A stretch of DNA of 64,000 nucleotides from Flavobacteriaceae bacterium (GCA_013001285.1 JABDMU010000044.1:142292-206291), one strand, 5' to 3'. Shown: positions 1 through 9,912, counted from the first letter of the stretch. A program made the numbers and translations. The notes: generated by a model not told the origin, from the letters alone.

Positions 1-242
1 ATGAAATCGGCGCGATAGACATTATTAGCTACGATGCCTCCTACTTTTGCAGCAGCCAAAAATACGTATTCTGGTTTTTCAGATTGAAAAAATTCTGAAA
101 CGGCATCCTGATTGGTGAGGTCAAGTTGCTCATGTGTTCTCGTAATGAAGTTAGAATAGCCTTTTTGCTGAAGGTTTTCAAGAATAGCGCTTCCTACAAG
201 ACCTCTATGTCCTGCAATATATATTTTGGAGTCTTTTTTCAT
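1..242 (-). CDS. fcl: GDP-L-fucose synthase, N-terminal part (cut by window edge)
   Basis: The first 80 codons are visible, from the ATG at 242 down to the window edge. The product starts [19 protein letters not shown], which is the NAD(P)-binding glycine motif (GxxGxxG) of the short-chain dehydrogenase fold as found in GDP-L-fucose synthase (WcaG/Fcl). This enzyme epimerises and reduces GDP-4-keto-6-deoxymannose, the product of Gmd, to GDP-L-fucose in the cytoplasm. gmd ends only 5 bases upstream, so the two form an operon in pathway order. The catalytic Ser-Tyr-Lys part lies outside the window, so integrity cannot be judged. Confidence 0.9.
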   Translation of the reverse strand, partial: MKKDSKIYIAGHRGLVGSAILENLQQKGYSNFITRTHEQLDLTNQDAVSEFFQSEKPEYVFLAAAKVGGIVANNVYRADF

Positions 243-247
243 ATAGT

Positions 248-1366
248 CTACTCAAAATAATTTTTAATCCTGTATCCGCTTTGCTGTAAGAACTGTTGTT
301 TTTGCATGAGTTTCAGATCGCTTGTCATCATATCGTCAACTAATGCCTGGAGATCGTATTCAGGGACCCAACCCAGTTTTTCTCTTGCTTTGGTGGCGTC
401 ACCAATTAATAGCTCAACCTCGGTTGGTCTATAATATGATTTATCAACAGCTACAACCTCTTTCCCTATTTCTAGTTGGAATTCTGGATTGTTACAGGCC
501 TTAATGAATCCTTTTTCTTCAGCATCTTTCCCGCGAAATTCAAGTTCAATTCCAATGTGTTCAAATGACATTCTTACAAAATCTCTAACCGATGTTGTTT
601 TCCCAGTTGCAATGACCCAGTCTTCGGCTTCGTCTGCCTGAAGAATCATCCACATCATTCTAACATAGTCTTTTGCATGACCCCAATCGCGTTTCGCATC
701 TAAATTTCCAAGATAAATTTTGTCTTGAAGACCTAATGCAATTCGTGACGTTGCTCTAGTTATTTTTCTGGTAACAAATGTTTCTCCTCTTATTGGTGAT
801 TCATGATTGAATAAAATTCCGTTACATGCATAAATACCATAAGCTTCTCTATAATTTACGGTAATCCAATAGGCGTACATCTTTGCTACGGCATAAGGGC
901 TTCTTGGGTAAAAAGGTGTTGTTTCGGTTTGGGGTATTTCTTGAACTTTACCATAAAGCTCAGAGGTGGATGCTTGATAAATTCTTGTCTTTTTCTCCAT
1001 GCCTAGAATCTTTACAGCTTCAAGAATTCTCAGGGTCCCTAAGGCATCAGCGTTAGCCGTATATTCTGGCATTTCAAACGACACATGAACATGGCTCATG
1101 GCTGCTAGGTTATAAATTTCTTGAGGTTGAACTTCTTGAATGATCCTAATGAGGTTTGTACTATCTGTTAGATCCCCATAATGAAGGAAAAAGTTGCGAT
1201 TTTCAATATGTGGGTCTTGATACAAATGATCGATACGGTCTGTATTAAATAAAGACGATCTTCTTTTTACGCCATGAACTTCATATCCTTTTTTCAATAG
1301 AAATTCACTTAAGTAAGCTCCATCTTGTCCTGTGACTCCGGTAATTAAAGCAACCTTTTTACTCAT
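248..1366 (-). CDS. gmd: GDP-mannose 4,6-dehydratase
   Basis: This 372-residue protein converts GDP-D-mannose to GDP-4-dehydro-6-deoxy-D-mannose, the first step to GDP-fucose and related 6-deoxy sugars for surface glycans. Visible are the NADP-binding motif [10 protein letters not shown] (residues 10-19), the substrate region [14 protein letters not shown] (33-46), and the extended-SDR catalytic residues with Tyr158 and Lys162 in SPYAVAK. Length is normal for the family. It is followed 5 bases later by fcl. A promoter fitting the Bacteroidota consensus lies 45-74 bases upstream of the start, so gmd-fcl can be transcribed separately from the rfb genes. Confidence 0.97.
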   Translation of the reverse strand: MSKKVALITGVTGQDGAYLSEFLLKKGYEVHGVKRRSSLFNTDRIDHLYQDPHIENRNFFLHYGDLTDSTNLIRIIQEVQPQEIYNLAAMSHVHVSFEMPEYTANADALGTLRILEAVKILGMEKKTRIYQASTSELYGKVQEIPQTETTPFYPRSPYAVAKMYAYWITVNYREAYGIYACNGILFNHESPIRGETFVTRKITRATSRIALGLQDKIYLGNLDAKRDWGHAKDYVRMMWMILQADEAEDWVIATGKTTSVRDFVRMSFEHIGIELEFRGKDAEEKGFIKACNNPEFQLEIGKEVVAVDKSYYRPTEVELLIGDATKAREKLGWVPEYDLQALVDDMMTSDLKLMQKQQFLQQSGYRIKNYFE

Positions 1367-1410
1367 TTTAAATATTTTAAGGAGGTTTTATTCTGTTTAA
1401 TAGTTGTTGG

Positions 1411-1440
1411 CAAATGTAAGGTTTTTGAACAGGAATTCAA
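1411..1440 (-). promoter_or_regulatory. Promoter of gmd-fcl (TTG-N19-TACATTTG)
   Basis: On the minus strand TTG (1440-1438) is followed after 19 bases by TACATTTG (1418-1411). Both the elements and the spacing match the Bacteroidota housekeeping promoter (TTG, 17-23 bases, TAnnTTTG). It sits in the 103-base gap between rfbD and gmd. The call rests on motif match only. Confidence 0.65.
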
Positions 1441-1469
1441 TAGAACCAAGACGTTAATCTAATGGTCAT

Positions 1470-2333
1470 TTAGGACTCCAATAATACTCCCATAATCTCG
1501 TCGACGCCTGCTTCCCATTGCATAAAATCTGGATAGATCTTTTCGGTTTTATCAATTGCAAGAACACTGTTTGTTGGTCTTTTTGCCTTTGATATAAATT
1601 CTGAAACCGGTTTTAAATCTGATGATTTATAATCAGGATAAAAGGAGCTAATGTATTGCGCAAAACCAAACCATGTGGTGTAATTTTTTGCTGCAAAATG
1701 ATAGGTTCCAAATTCTATGTCATGATGTCCAATTATAAAATGAATAAACCTTGCCAGTTCAAAACAACTCGTAGGTGATCCTTTTTGAGTGTCCACAACT
1801 TTTAAGGCGGTTTGATTCTTAATTAGGTTTGACATGGTTTTTAAGAAATTCTTCCCGTATGGCGAATATAGCCAGGAGGCTCGTATAATGTAATGTTTGC
1901 TTGTGGTTTGTTGAAGGATTTTTTCACCTTTCAATTTTGAAGCACCATAGACATTAATAGGATTCGTTTCATCGGTTTCAGAATATGCTCCTTCCTTTTT
2001 TCCGTCGAAAACATAATCGGTTGAAATATGAATAAGGACCATTTCATATTCATTGCAATATTTTGCTAAATATTCAACCGCTTTAGCGTTTGATAAAAAT
2101 GCCGATTCAGGATCGTCTTCTGCACCGTCTACATTCGTGTAAGCAGCACAATTAACTACGTAATCATATTGATTAGTTTTAAAATGCGCTTTTAAACGTT
2201 CTTGTTGAGTTATGTCTAATACTGTTCTATTTGCAAAAAAATAAAAGATATTTTCTTCGTTTGCTTCAAATAGCCTTTTGATACTTTGGGCAAGTTGCCC
2301 ATTGGCGCCTGTAACTAATACACGAGTTCTCAT
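1470..2333 (-). CDS. rfbD: dTDP-4-dehydrorhamnose reductase
   Basis: This 287-residue protein catalyses the last step of dTDP-L-rhamnose synthesis, NAD(P)H reduction of dTDP-4-dehydro-L-rhamnose. The N-terminal GANGQLAQSI is the RmlD dinucleotide-binding motif, STDYVFDG follows, and YGASKLKGE carries the catalytic Tyr and Lys. Its start overlaps the rfbC stop by 4 bases (ATGA), suggesting translational coupling. It is the last gene of the rfbB-A-C-D run; the next gene, gmd, has its own promoter in the gap. Length is typical. Confidence 0.95.
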   Translation of the reverse strand: MRTRVLVTGANGQLAQSIKRLFEANEENIFYFFANRTVLDITQQERLKAHFKTNQYDYVVNCAAYTNVDGAEDDPESAFLSNAKAVEYLAKYCNEYEMVLIHISTDYVFDGKKEGAYSETDETNPINVYGASKLKGEKILQQTTSKHYIIRASWLYSPYGKNFLKTMSNLIKNQTALKVVDTQKGSPTSCFELARFIHFIIGHHDIEFGTYHFAAKNYTTWFGFAQYISSFYPDYKSSDLKPVSEFISKAKRPTNSVLAIDKTEKIYPDFMQWEAGVDEIMGVLLES

Positions 2334-2875
2334 TTAAAAAGGGTCTCAAAGGATTCAAGTTGTTCGTCCTTTTCTGATAAAATAAGATCTTTATTTGGAA
2401 AGTTCCAATTGATATTCAAGGTTGGATCGTTATATATGATCCCAGATTCAGCTGATTTATTATAAAAATTATCACACTTATAACTAAAAATGGTTTTGTC
2501 TTCTAGAACTAAAAATCCATGAGCAAAACCGCGCGGTACAAACAATTGATTGTTGTCCTCTCCATTTAAAATAATTGAAAAGCTTTTCTTAAATGTCTTA
2601 GAATTTGGACGAAGATCTACACATACGTCTAGAACACTTCCTTGAATAACTCTAACTAATTTAGCTTGAGCGTGTTCTCCAGTTTGATAATGCAAGCCCC
2701 TTAAGACCCCACGATCCGACTGAGATTGATTATCTTGAACAAAGCTAATATCTATGCCTGTTAATGCCTTGAACTCACGCTGATTGAAACTTTCAAAGAA
2801 GTAGCCACGCTGATCTTTAAACACTTTTGGAGAAATGATAAAGCAACCACTTAAATATGTTTCTTCTACTGTCAT
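2330..2875 (-). CDS. rfbC: dTDP-4-dehydrorhamnose 3,5-epimerase
   Basis: This 181-residue cupin-fold enzyme epimerises dTDP-4-keto-6-deoxyglucose at C3 and C5. Family signatures are FKDQRGYFFESF (about residues 19-30), VQDNQSQS (46-53) and RGLHYQ with the catalytic His62; the later GFAHGFLVL block is also characteristic. It lies 2 bases after rfbA and overlaps rfbD by 4 bases, in the middle of the rhamnose operon. Confidence 0.95.
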   Translation of the reverse strand: MTVEETYLSGCFIISPKVFKDQRGYFFESFNQREFKALTGIDISFVQDNQSQSDRGVLRGLHYQTGEHAQAKLVRVIQGSVLDVCVDLRPNSKTFKKSFSIILNGEDNNQLFVPRGFAHGFLVLEDKTIFSYKCDNFYNKSAESGIIYNDPTLNINWNFPNKDLILSEKDEQLESFETLFK

Positions 2876-2877
2876 AA

Positions 2878-3735
2878 TTATCTCAAATGTTGAAGATATT
2901 CGCCATAACCACTTTTTAACAGTGGTTTTGCCAAATCGAGTAATTGTGATCTATCGATGTAGCCCATTTTATAAGCCACTTCTTCGGGGCATCCAATCTT
3001 TTGACCTTGACGTTTTTCAATCACTTGTACAAATTGAGATGCTTGCATTAAGGAATCAAAAGTGCCAGTATCCAACCAAGCGGTACCTTTATCCAGGATC
3101 TGAACATTAAGTTTTCCTTGATTCAAATAGGCCTTATTGACGTCGGTAATTTCAAGTTCACCGCGATGGCTTGGCTTAATGTTCTTGGCGATCTTAACGA
3201 CCTCATTATCGTAAAAATAAATACCCGGAACAGCAAAATTTGATTTAGGAACCTTAGGTTTTTCTTCTATGGATATGGCTTTATTGTTGGCATCAAACTC
3301 CACCACTCCATAGCGTTGAGGATCCTGAACATGATAGGCGAAAATTACACCGCCATCGGTTTGTTTACTGTCATTTAGTGTTTTTTCTAATCCTGATCCA
3401 TAAAAAATATTATCGCCTAAAATTAAAGCGACTTTGTCATCTCCAATAAATTCTTCTCCAATAATAAATGCCTCTGCTAGACCATTTGGGTGTTCTTGAA
3501 CAGCATATTTAAAAATGCATCCAAATTTCTCACCATCACCCAATAGATCTTTAAACTTCGGGGTATCCTTAGGTGTTGAAATGATTAGAATCTCATTGAT
3601 TCCTGAGGACATCAGCGTTGTTAACGGATAATAGATCATTGGTTTATCATAAATAGGCATAAGTTGCTTACTAACCACTTGGGTTAATGGGTGCAATCTT
3701 GTGCCTGAACCGCCAGCTAGAATAATTCCTTTCAT
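2878..3735 (-). CDS. rfbA: Glucose-1-phosphate thymidylyltransferase
   Basis: This 285-residue enzyme joins dTTP and glucose-1-phosphate to give dTDP-glucose, the entry step of the rhamnose pathway. The nucleotidyltransferase signature [11 protein letters not shown] is at residues 8-18, followed by [18 protein letters not shown] and the LGDNIFYG metal/sugar block. Its ATG shares one base with the stop codon of rfbB (TAATG), a sign of coupled translation. Length matches the short RmlA form. Confidence 0.96.
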   Translation of the reverse strand: MKGIILAGGSGTRLHPLTQVVSKQLMPIYDKPMIYYPLTTLMSSGINEILIISTPKDTPKFKDLLGDGEKFGCIFKYAVQEHPNGLAEAFIIGEEFIGDDKVALILGDNIFYGSGLEKTLNDSKQTDGGVIFAYHVQDPQRYGVVEFDANNKAISIEEKPKVPKSNFAVPGIYFYDNEVVKIAKNIKPSHRGELEITDVNKAYLNQGKLNVQILDKGTAWLDTGTFDSLMQASQFVQVIEKRQGQKIGCPEEVAYKMGYIDRSQLLDLAKPLLKSGYGEYLQHLR

Positions 3736-4754
3736 TACAGAGCTTTATATTTTCTAATATACCAATTTATAGTTTTTCTGATACCTGATTCGAAGTTTTC
3801 ATTGGCCTGCCATTGCAATTCACCTTCAATTTTTGATGCATCTATGGCATATCTAAAATCATGGCCAGGACGATCTTTTACAAATGTTATTTGATTCTTA
3901 TATGGTTCGGGTTTGGGCATAACCTCATCAAGTATTTCGCAAATGGTGTTGGCAATATATAGATTGTTCCGTTCATTTTTCCCGCCAATATTATAGGTTT
4001 CTCCAGACTGACCATTCTGAAATGTAAGGTCAATGCCTGAGCAATGATCTTCAACATATAACCAGTCTCTTATGTTCAGTCCGTCGCCATAAATAGGGAT
4101 ATTCTCACCGCTTATGGCCTTTCTGATTATGGTAGGAATCAGCTTTTCATCATGTTGTTTTGGGCCGTAATTATTACTACAATTTGTAGTGACGACATTC
4201 ATGCCGTATGTATGGAAATAGCTTCGTACAATAAAATCAGAGGATGCTTTAGACGCGCTATAAGGACTATTTGGTGCATAAGGTGTTTCCTCGGTGAATA
4301 AACCTGTTTCGCCTAAAGTGCCATAAACCTCATCGGTTGAAATATGGTGAAATCTATTTGATGTTTTGCCTTTTTTAAATTTAAACGGACCATCCATCCA
4401 GTGGTTTTTTGCCACATCTAAAACATTAAATGTTCCAAAAATATTAGTACGAATAAATTCATCTGGAGCCTCAATAGAATTATCGACATGTGACTCTGCA
4501 GCAAAATGAATGACGCCATCAAAATCATAGGAATTGAATAACGATTCAATGATTTGTCTATCGCATATATCCCCTTTTATAAAGGTATAGCGATCATTAG
4601 AGGCGATCTCATCTAAATTAGAAAGCTCACCGGCATAAGTGAGCTTGTCTATATTTACGATCTTTACAGTTGAATAGGTTTTCAGTAAATAAATAATATA
4701 ATTCGAGCCAATAAAACCTGCTCCACCGGTAACTAGTAATACCTTATCCTTCAT
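3735..4754 (-). CDS. rfbB: dTDP-glucose 4,6-dehydratase
   Basis: This 339-residue extended SDR converts dTDP-glucose to dTDP-4-keto-6-deoxyglucose. The Rossmann motif GGAGFIG is at residues 10-16, the catalytic Thr140-Asp141-Glu142 triplet lies in HISTDEVYG, and Tyr165 and Lys169 in SPYSASKAS complete the site. The start lies inside the end of the Wzz-like gene (11-base overlap) and the stop overlaps rfbA by 1 base, so it is part of one transcript with both. Confidence 0.96.
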   Translation of the reverse strand: MKDKVLLVTGGAGFIGSNYIIYLLKTYSTVKIVNIDKLTYAGELSNLDEIASNDRYTFIKGDICDRQIIESLFNSYDFDGVIHFAAESHVDNSIEAPDEFIRTNIFGTFNVLDVAKNHWMDGPFKFKKGKTSNRFHHISTDEVYGTLGETGLFTEETPYAPNSPYSASKASSDFIVRSYFHTYGMNVVTTNCSNNYGPKQHDEKLIPTIIRKAISGENIPIYGDGLNIRDWLYVEDHCSGIDLTFQNGQSGETYNIGGKNERNNLYIANTICEILDEVMPKPEPYKNQITFVKDRPGHDFRYAIDASKIEGELQWQANENFESGIRKTINWYIRKYKAL

Positions 4755-5802
4755 AGTTTTTTACGAACTTAATATAGTTCTTTGTTAAATACCCTAAGCA
4801 TAAAAATAAAAAGGCCAAAGTTGGAAACAGTAATTTATACATTGACCAAAAGTCATCGACTTTATTTCCAACCTCTTGAAAGGTTGAAATAATTTCATAA
4901 AACTCATTATGTTCGATCTTTTCTTCATCAAGTTTTCTTAAAGTATCTCTTAGCTCGATCTCTTTATTTAATAATTGATATTCTTTTGTTGTTGTTTTTT
5001 CTTGTTGTAATGGAAAGCCATCACCGAGACTAATTCGAGCTTTAGTGACCTGTGATTCTTCAGAAAGCACATTGATATAAATTTTTTGAAGTGAATCTAT
5101 TTCTCGAATGGATTCCAAAATATTCTCTCGCCTTACTGCAAGCATAGAGTCTCTTTCCTCCATTTTTTTTATGGAATACAAGTTGTTAAAAGACTTTATA
5201 ATACCAGGTTCTAATTTTTTAAATATATCCTTGGTTTTAGATTCAACTCTAATTTCATAAATACTTCCTGAAATATCATCACGATTATTAATATAATCTT
5301 CGAAGGTTATATCTTGTGCTCGAATACTATCTATGGTTTGTATAAAGCGATCATATTGAACAATTTTATCGTTTTCAGATTCAGGTCCAGGCTTAATTTC
5401 AAATTCAACTATTTGTTTAATGAATTCTTCATCAATTTCAAAAATCCCTTTTAAAACTTCATAATTCTCGTCATTCAACAAGGCATTATAATAATTTAGA
5501 TTGGTATGGAGTTGGTATTTAGTATCGAAGAAGGTTCGAACTAACATCGTTGAATCATATCTTTCTTTTCTGATCTTCTCAAAGCCAAATCCTGCTGCTG
5601 CTGCTATAATTAATACTAAAGCGATTAACTTAAAATTTTCAATTATAGCTTTCGATCCATAAATAAAGATGTTGAAAATAAACTTAAAAATAGAGGCTAT
5701 GAAATTATAAAGTCGCTCAAAAAGCTTCCCAATGGCGTCAAATAACTGACCAAGATCTACTTCTTCATTTTGAGATGGTTGAGGTAATGAATCTTTACTC
5801 AT
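4744..5802 (-). CDS. Wzz-like polysaccharide chain-length / export membrane protein
   Basis: This 352-residue protein has the topology of polysaccharide co-polymerases: a cytoplasmic N-terminus, one transmembrane helix at about residues 57-74, a long charged and partly coiled-coil region (about 80-320) presumably in the periplasm, and a second transmembrane helix at about 322-342 followed by a short basic tail. No Walker motif is present, so it would be the Wzz type rather than a tyrosine kinase. The position directly before rfbB supports a role in surface-glycan assembly. Sequence identity to known Wzz proteins was not testable; the call rests on topology and context. Confidence 0.6.
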   Translation of the reverse strand: MSKDSLPQPSQNEEVDLGQLFDAIGKLFERLYNFIASIFKFIFNIFIYGSKAIIENFKLIALVLIIAAAAGFGFEKIRKERYDSTMLVRTFFDTKYQLHTNLNYYNALLNDENYEVLKGIFEIDEEFIKQIVEFEIKPGPESENDKIVQYDRFIQTIDSIRAQDITFEDYINNRDDISGSIYEIRVESKTKDIFKKLEPGIIKSFNNLYSIKKMEERDSMLAVRRENILESIREIDSLQKIYINVLSEESQVTKARISLGDGFPLQQEKTTTKEYQLLNKEIELRDTLRKLDEEKIEHNEFYEIISTFQEVGNKVDDFWSMYKLLFPTLAFLFLCLGYLTKNYIKFVKNYEG

Positions 5803-5808
5803 ACTTTT

Positions 5809-7506
5809 TTATTGGTTAAATATATGTTCTAAAATTTTTCTTGTTATCAAATAGGTTGGTCTAACACCGCTTGTGCCCAAGCCTCCCGATGCTAATGTAC
5901 TTCCTGTTTCTAGCGGATTATCACTTGCATAATAGGCATATCTTACTTTTACTTCTGGATTAATACTACGCCTTACTTTTGAGGCCGCTTGAATCGCTTT
6001 CTGATAATGTGCCCCTTCCATTTCCAGACCAATAACATGCCATGTAGAATCATGAAAGAATTTCAAAAGCTCCTTGTTTTGAAGTGACGTACCTAATACT
6101 GTAATCATCGATCCTTCATAAATATCAACGCCTTGCCCTTCAAGCTCTTCTTTCTTTAATTCATTCTCAAAAGGGTAATTATCGGCTGTTCCTTCAAAAA
6201 TATGTGCCGAAGGAATCATAATATCGCCTTTTCCTCCTTCTAGAATCCCAGCTTTACCCATTATTGAAACCGATTCAATATTCAAGTGTGTGCTCTCACC
6301 CTTTTTCCCATATGGTTTGAGAAGTTCATCAATAGTTTCATAGGCCTGCTCACCAAATGCATAATCCATAACTAATATAATAGGATTTTCTGAATCTTTG
6401 GCTTTTTTGCTTATGTTTAGATCAGAACTTTTTAAATCTATTTTCGAAGTGTCAAATAGCTGAACATCAATGTTGGTTCCTGATTTGTCCTTTATGAAAA
6501 TCATGCCTTCCTTTAACGCCAGCTGATTGATTTTATTTCGCAGGTCTGAATTTGCTTCATTACTCAGTTTTTCATAAACCGTAAAGATCTCATGCTTACG
6601 CACCAAGGCGCCTAAAGCTTTAGGTGTAAATAAGGTGTTCATTACACTGTGTAAATTCGCACTTATTATATGAGTTGGTCTATGGATCAAATCGTTATCC
6701 ACAAGGACATTTTTGATGTTTTCCGCCCACGCTTCCCCATGAATATGATGACCTAATCTCTCCCTTAAAACCGGACTAAAGGTCACCGTTCGTTTCGTGT
6801 TTTTAATCACCTCTTCAATAGCCAATTTTCCAAGCCAGTAAATTACATGAAGTAAGCGATCGGGTTGCGCCTTGGTAGCGAATTTTGGATAGATCGCATT
6901 GAGTTCTTCAAAGGTTCTTCCTAATATGTTACCAGTATGTGTAATTGCAACTTCACGTTCTTTTTGATTTAATTTTGTAGTCGAAGTAACCGCTTTTTCC
7001 AACTTTATCCAGTCTCTTGTAGTGTCTCCCTTTTCGTTCATAAGAACGCGTTTGCTAATTTTATGTGATTCAATAAAAAGAAAGGTGAGGTGTGTTAAAA
7101 TATCGTAGATTTCAGAACGCCCTCTGGTGATCTCAATATTCATTTGTTCTTCATCAATTCTATAGCAATTACGCCTTCTTTTTGCTGGAATAATAACCTC
7201 AAAGTGAGAGCTTCCATAGCCTTCATCACTTGTAAGATTGATAAAACGGCATTCTTCAATGCCAATTGGAAGACGATCTATGACATAGATCAATCCATTT
7301 AGTTCCGCTTTTTCTTCGGCAATAGATCCATAAATCTCAGGTCGTAGCAACAATAAGCTTTCCCTCAGTGTTTCTCCAGAAACACCCATGGGCTTATAGA
7401 ATCCTCTATTGAATAAATGTCGCATTGTAATGTACATTTTTTCAATGGCGCTTGTACTTTCCTGCGCACGATTCCTTCCTTGATGCTTTTTACTCATATG
7501 ACTCAT
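5809..7506 (-). CDS. Uncharacterised protein (DUF6909-type) with C-terminal nucleoside-phosphorylase-like domain
   Basis: This 565-residue soluble protein has no signal peptide. I recognise it as a conserved Bacteroidota protein of unknown function, probably the DUF6909 type. The C-terminal 190 residues look like the nucleoside phosphorylase/nucleosidase fold: a GKAGIL...GDIMIPSAHIFEGT block, an EMEG motif at 495-498 like the ribose-binding Met-Glu of MTA/SAH and AMP nucleosidases, and ASDNPLETG near 528-536, resembling the SDxPL motif of AMP nucleosidase with its catalytic Asp. The N-terminal half is unassigned. It lies 18 bases after the GH3 gene and 6 bases before the Wzz-like gene. Start may be at 7506 or 7497 (Met4). 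Function is inferred. Confidence 0.7.
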   Translation of the reverse strand: MSHMSKKHQGRNRAQESTSAIEKMYITMRHLFNRGFYKPMGVSGETLRESLLLLRPEIYGSIAEEKAELNGLIYVIDRLPIGIEECRFINLTSDEGYGSSHFEVIIPAKRRRNCYRIDEEQMNIEITRGRSEIYDILTHLTFLFIESHKISKRVLMNEKGDTTRDWIKLEKAVTSTTKLNQKEREVAITHTGNILGRTFEELNAIYPKFATKAQPDRLLHVIYWLGKLAIEEVIKNTKRTVTFSPVLRERLGHHIHGEAWAENIKNVLVDNDLIHRPTHIISANLHSVMNTLFTPKALGALVRKHEIFTVYEKLSNEANSDLRNKINQLALKEGMIFIKDKSGTNIDVQLFDTSKIDLKSSDLNISKKAKDSENPIILVMDYAFGEQAYETIDELLKPYGKKGESTHLNIESVSIMGKAGILEGGKGDIMIPSAHIFEGTADNYPFENELKKEELEGQGVDIYEGSMITVLGTSLQNKELLKFFHDSTWHVIGLEMEGAHYQKAIQAASKVRRSINPEVKVRYAYYASDNPLETGSTLASGGLGTSGVRPTYLITRKILEHIFNQ

Positions 7507-7524
7507 TTAACGTGCAAAGATACA

Positions 7525-9042
7525 TTAATTCACTAAATTCAATGAATATAAGCTGTCCGCAATTTTTCGATCATTTGACAACCTTGGAATTTTATTCTGA
7601 CCACCTAGTTTTCCTTGCGATCTCATATAGGTGTTAAAACCATCTTTTTTGATAGTGCTGATCTTTAAGGGACGTAAGATCTTACCTTGAATTAAGTCTA
7701 AATAATAGCTATTCTGTTCCTGAAGCGAACGATCAATGTTGATGGCGAAACTCGCCATGGATTCGGGTTCTTTCTCAAATTCAATAAACCACTCATGGTA
7801 CGGTAAATCAACATCCGGATTGATTTGAGGTGCAACTGTAAATTCTGAAATTATGGCTTCATTGTGATGCAGTGCTTCTTCTAATGCTTGTTCTACCTCC
7901 TTACCAATAACATGTTCACCAAAAGCAGAGATAAAATGTTTTATTCTGCCTGTAACGACAACCCGGAAAGGATCTAAGGATGTGAATTCCACTGTGTCTC
8001 CTACATTATAAGCCCATAAACCTGCATTTGTTGAAATGATCATCACGTAATTAGTGCTGAGTTTTACATGTTCTAAAGTTAGTCTAGCTGGGGCTTCGTC
8101 AAAGAATTCATCGGCTTTAATAAATTCATAAAATATGCCCGAGGCCAGTTGAAGCAACATGCCTTTTTCGTTTTGTTTGTCTTGGAATGCAAAAAAACCT
8201 TCGCTGGCAGGGTAAAGCTCAATACTATCAACTCGGCGGCCTATCATTTCTTCAAATTTAGCGCGATAGGGTTCATAATTTACACCGCCAAAAATGAAAA
8301 GATCAAAATTCGGAAAAACATCACCTATTTTCTTTCCAGTTCTTTCTATAAGTTTTTCAAAATACATTTGAACCCAAGATGGAATGCCACTAATAATGGT
8401 CATGTCCTCATTGACAGTTTCCTCAACAATAGCATCTACCTTGGTTTCCCAATCGTCAATGCAATTCGTTTCAAGGCTCGGGAGGCGGTTTTTTTGCAGA
8501 TATTTCGGAACGTAATGTGCTACGATTCCTGATAAGCGTCCTAACTTGATGCCATTTTTTTCTTTTAATATCGGACTCCCTTGCAGAAAGATCATTTTTC
8601 CGGATACAAAATTGCTTTTCCCAGTTTCGGCCACATACATTAAAATAGCATTTCTTGCTGCTTCTACATGGCTAGGCATACTTTCCTTTGTGATGGGGAT
8701 AAACTTTGATCCAGAAGTCGTTCCTGATGTTTTTGCAAAGTAAATGGGTTTGCCTTTCCAAAGAATATTTTGTTCGCCACTAACAACGCGATCTACGTAT
8801 GGCCTTAAGGCTTCGTAATCTCTTACTGGAACTCGTTCCTGAAAGTCTTTATAGCTATTAATGCTTATAAAATCATGGTCTTTTCCAAATTGAGTCAATG
8901 CGCCAACAGAGATCAAATCCTCAAATACCTTTTGTTGAGTGTCAAACGGTTTACTAGCCCAGTTGTTTATTTTTAACTGAATGATCTTAGCAAATGGCTT
9001 AGCGATCAATGCCTTTAATGACGTTATTTTGGATAGTTTCAT
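7525..9042 (-). CDS. GH3 family acyl-adenylating enzyme
   Basis: This 505-residue protein belongs to the GH3 family, named for plant enzymes that adenylate carboxylic acids such as auxin or jasmonate and join them to amino acids. The ATP/AMP-binding motif is KTSGTTSGSKFIPIT (residues 104-118); further family blocks are LYPASEGFFAFQ, NYVMIISTNAGLWAYNVGDTVEF and VTGRIKHFISAFGEHV. Bacteroidota homologues are common but the substrate is unknown. The start abuts the stop of the M23 peptidase, and the nucleosidase-like gene follows 18 bases on. A ligase for a cell-envelope acyl group is an inference from context. Confidence 0.88.
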   Translation of the reverse strand: MKLSKITSLKALIAKPFAKIIQLKINNWASKPFDTQQKVFEDLISVGALTQFGKDHDFISINSYKDFQERVPVRDYEALRPYVDRVVSGEQNILWKGKPIYFAKTSGTTSGSKFIPITKESMPSHVEAARNAILMYVAETGKSNFVSGKMIFLQGSPILKEKNGIKLGRLSGIVAHYVPKYLQKNRLPSLETNCIDDWETKVDAIVEETVNEDMTIISGIPSWVQMYFEKLIERTGKKIGDVFPNFDLFIFGGVNYEPYRAKFEEMIGRRVDSIELYPASEGFFAFQDKQNEKGMLLQLASGIFYEFIKADEFFDEAPARLTLEHVKLSTNYVMIISTNAGLWAYNVGDTVEFTSLDPFRVVVTGRIKHFISAFGEHVIGKEVEQALEEALHHNEAIISEFTVAPQINPDVDLPYHEWFIEFEKEPESMASFAINIDRSLQEQNSYYLDLIQGKILRPLKISTIKKDGFNTYMRSQGKLGGQNKIPRLSNDRKIADSLYSLNLVN

Positions 9043-9912
9043 TTATTCGAAATCAATAAATGTTGTTGGATCAACCGGGTAGCCGTTGCTCCATATTTCA
9101 AAATGTAAATGCGGTCCAGTAGTCAATTCTCCTGTATTCCCGGAAATGGCAATAACCTCTCCTGCTTTTACAAGATCACCTTGTTCTTTCGTTAATGAAG
9201 CGTTATGCTTGTAAACAGAAAGCAGTCCGTCACTATGTTCTAACAAAATTACGTAACCGGTTTGTGAAGTCCATTCTGCAAAAATAACTGTTCCATCAGC
9301 TGTTGCCTTAACTGGTGTGTCCTTAGGCACCACAAGATCTACGGCAAAATGTTTTGATCCTGGATCATAGGTCTGACTCAAGGTGCCAGTTACTGGAGGA
9401 AAAAGCACGAAGTTTACTTTAGATGTCGCAGATTCAAAAAGACTATACTTGTCTTCTTTATCTACTTTTTCTCTTAACAACAAATCTTCTTTAGAAGGTG
9501 ATAAACTTAATTCGCTTAGGTCTTTTTCGGCAGCATCAATAATAGAATCCTTATTAAATTCAACCATGCTCACATCTCCTGAAAGCACACGTTTGATCGA
9601 TTCATAATAGCGTTCGTTCATTGCTAATACGCGTTGCAGTGAATCGGTTTTAAAATTCAATTCGGTGGCTTGCTTTTTTAATGCCGTTGACGAATAGCCT
9701 GGGATGTATTCTTTTAAAGTTGTAAATGAAATTAAAAGAATAGTCCCTACAATTAAGAATATAGCGGTAAGCGATCCTAGAACAAATACATTTAATCGCG
9801 TTAATTTAATAGCGAAGCGCTCTTCAAAAGTGTCTTCATTCAATATTACCAGGCGGTATTTATGAAGTAACTTTCTAGCAAATTTCTTTTTCTCTTTCTT
9901 TCGTGCTGTCAT
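9043..9912 (-). CDS. M23 family membrane-anchored peptidase
   Basis: This 289-residue protein has a basic N-terminus, one transmembrane helix at about residues 41-63, a coiled-coil-like stalk (about 75-150) and a C-terminal LytM/M23 domain. Zinc ligands are visible in HFAVDLV and in HLHFEIW near residue 268, and a SGNTG turn precedes the latter. Such proteins cut peptidoglycan cross-bridges or, when inactive, activate amidases; here the metal ligands look intact. It heads the likely operon M23, GH3, DUF6909-type, Wzz-like, rfbBACD, and is divergent from tatA. Confidence 0.9.
   Translation of the reverse strand: MTARKKEKKKFARKLLHKYRLVILNEDTFEERFAIKLTRLNVFVLGSLTAIFLIVGTILLISFTTLKEYIPGYSSTALKKQATELNFKTDSLQRVLAMNERYYESIKRVLSGDVSMVEFNKDSIIDAAEKDLSELSLSPSKEDLLLREKVDKEDKYSLFESATSKVNFVLFPPVTGTLSQTYDPGSKHFAVDLVVPKDTPVKATADGTVIFAEWTSQTGYVILLEHSDGLLSVYKHNASLTKEQGDLVKAGEVIAISGNTGELTTGPHLHFEIWSNGYPVDPTTFIDFE

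Noticed and set aside
5809..5830. Possible gene break between the Wzz-like and DUF6909-type genes
   Set aside because: The 6-base gap and in-frame stop are normal operon spacing; both products look complete.
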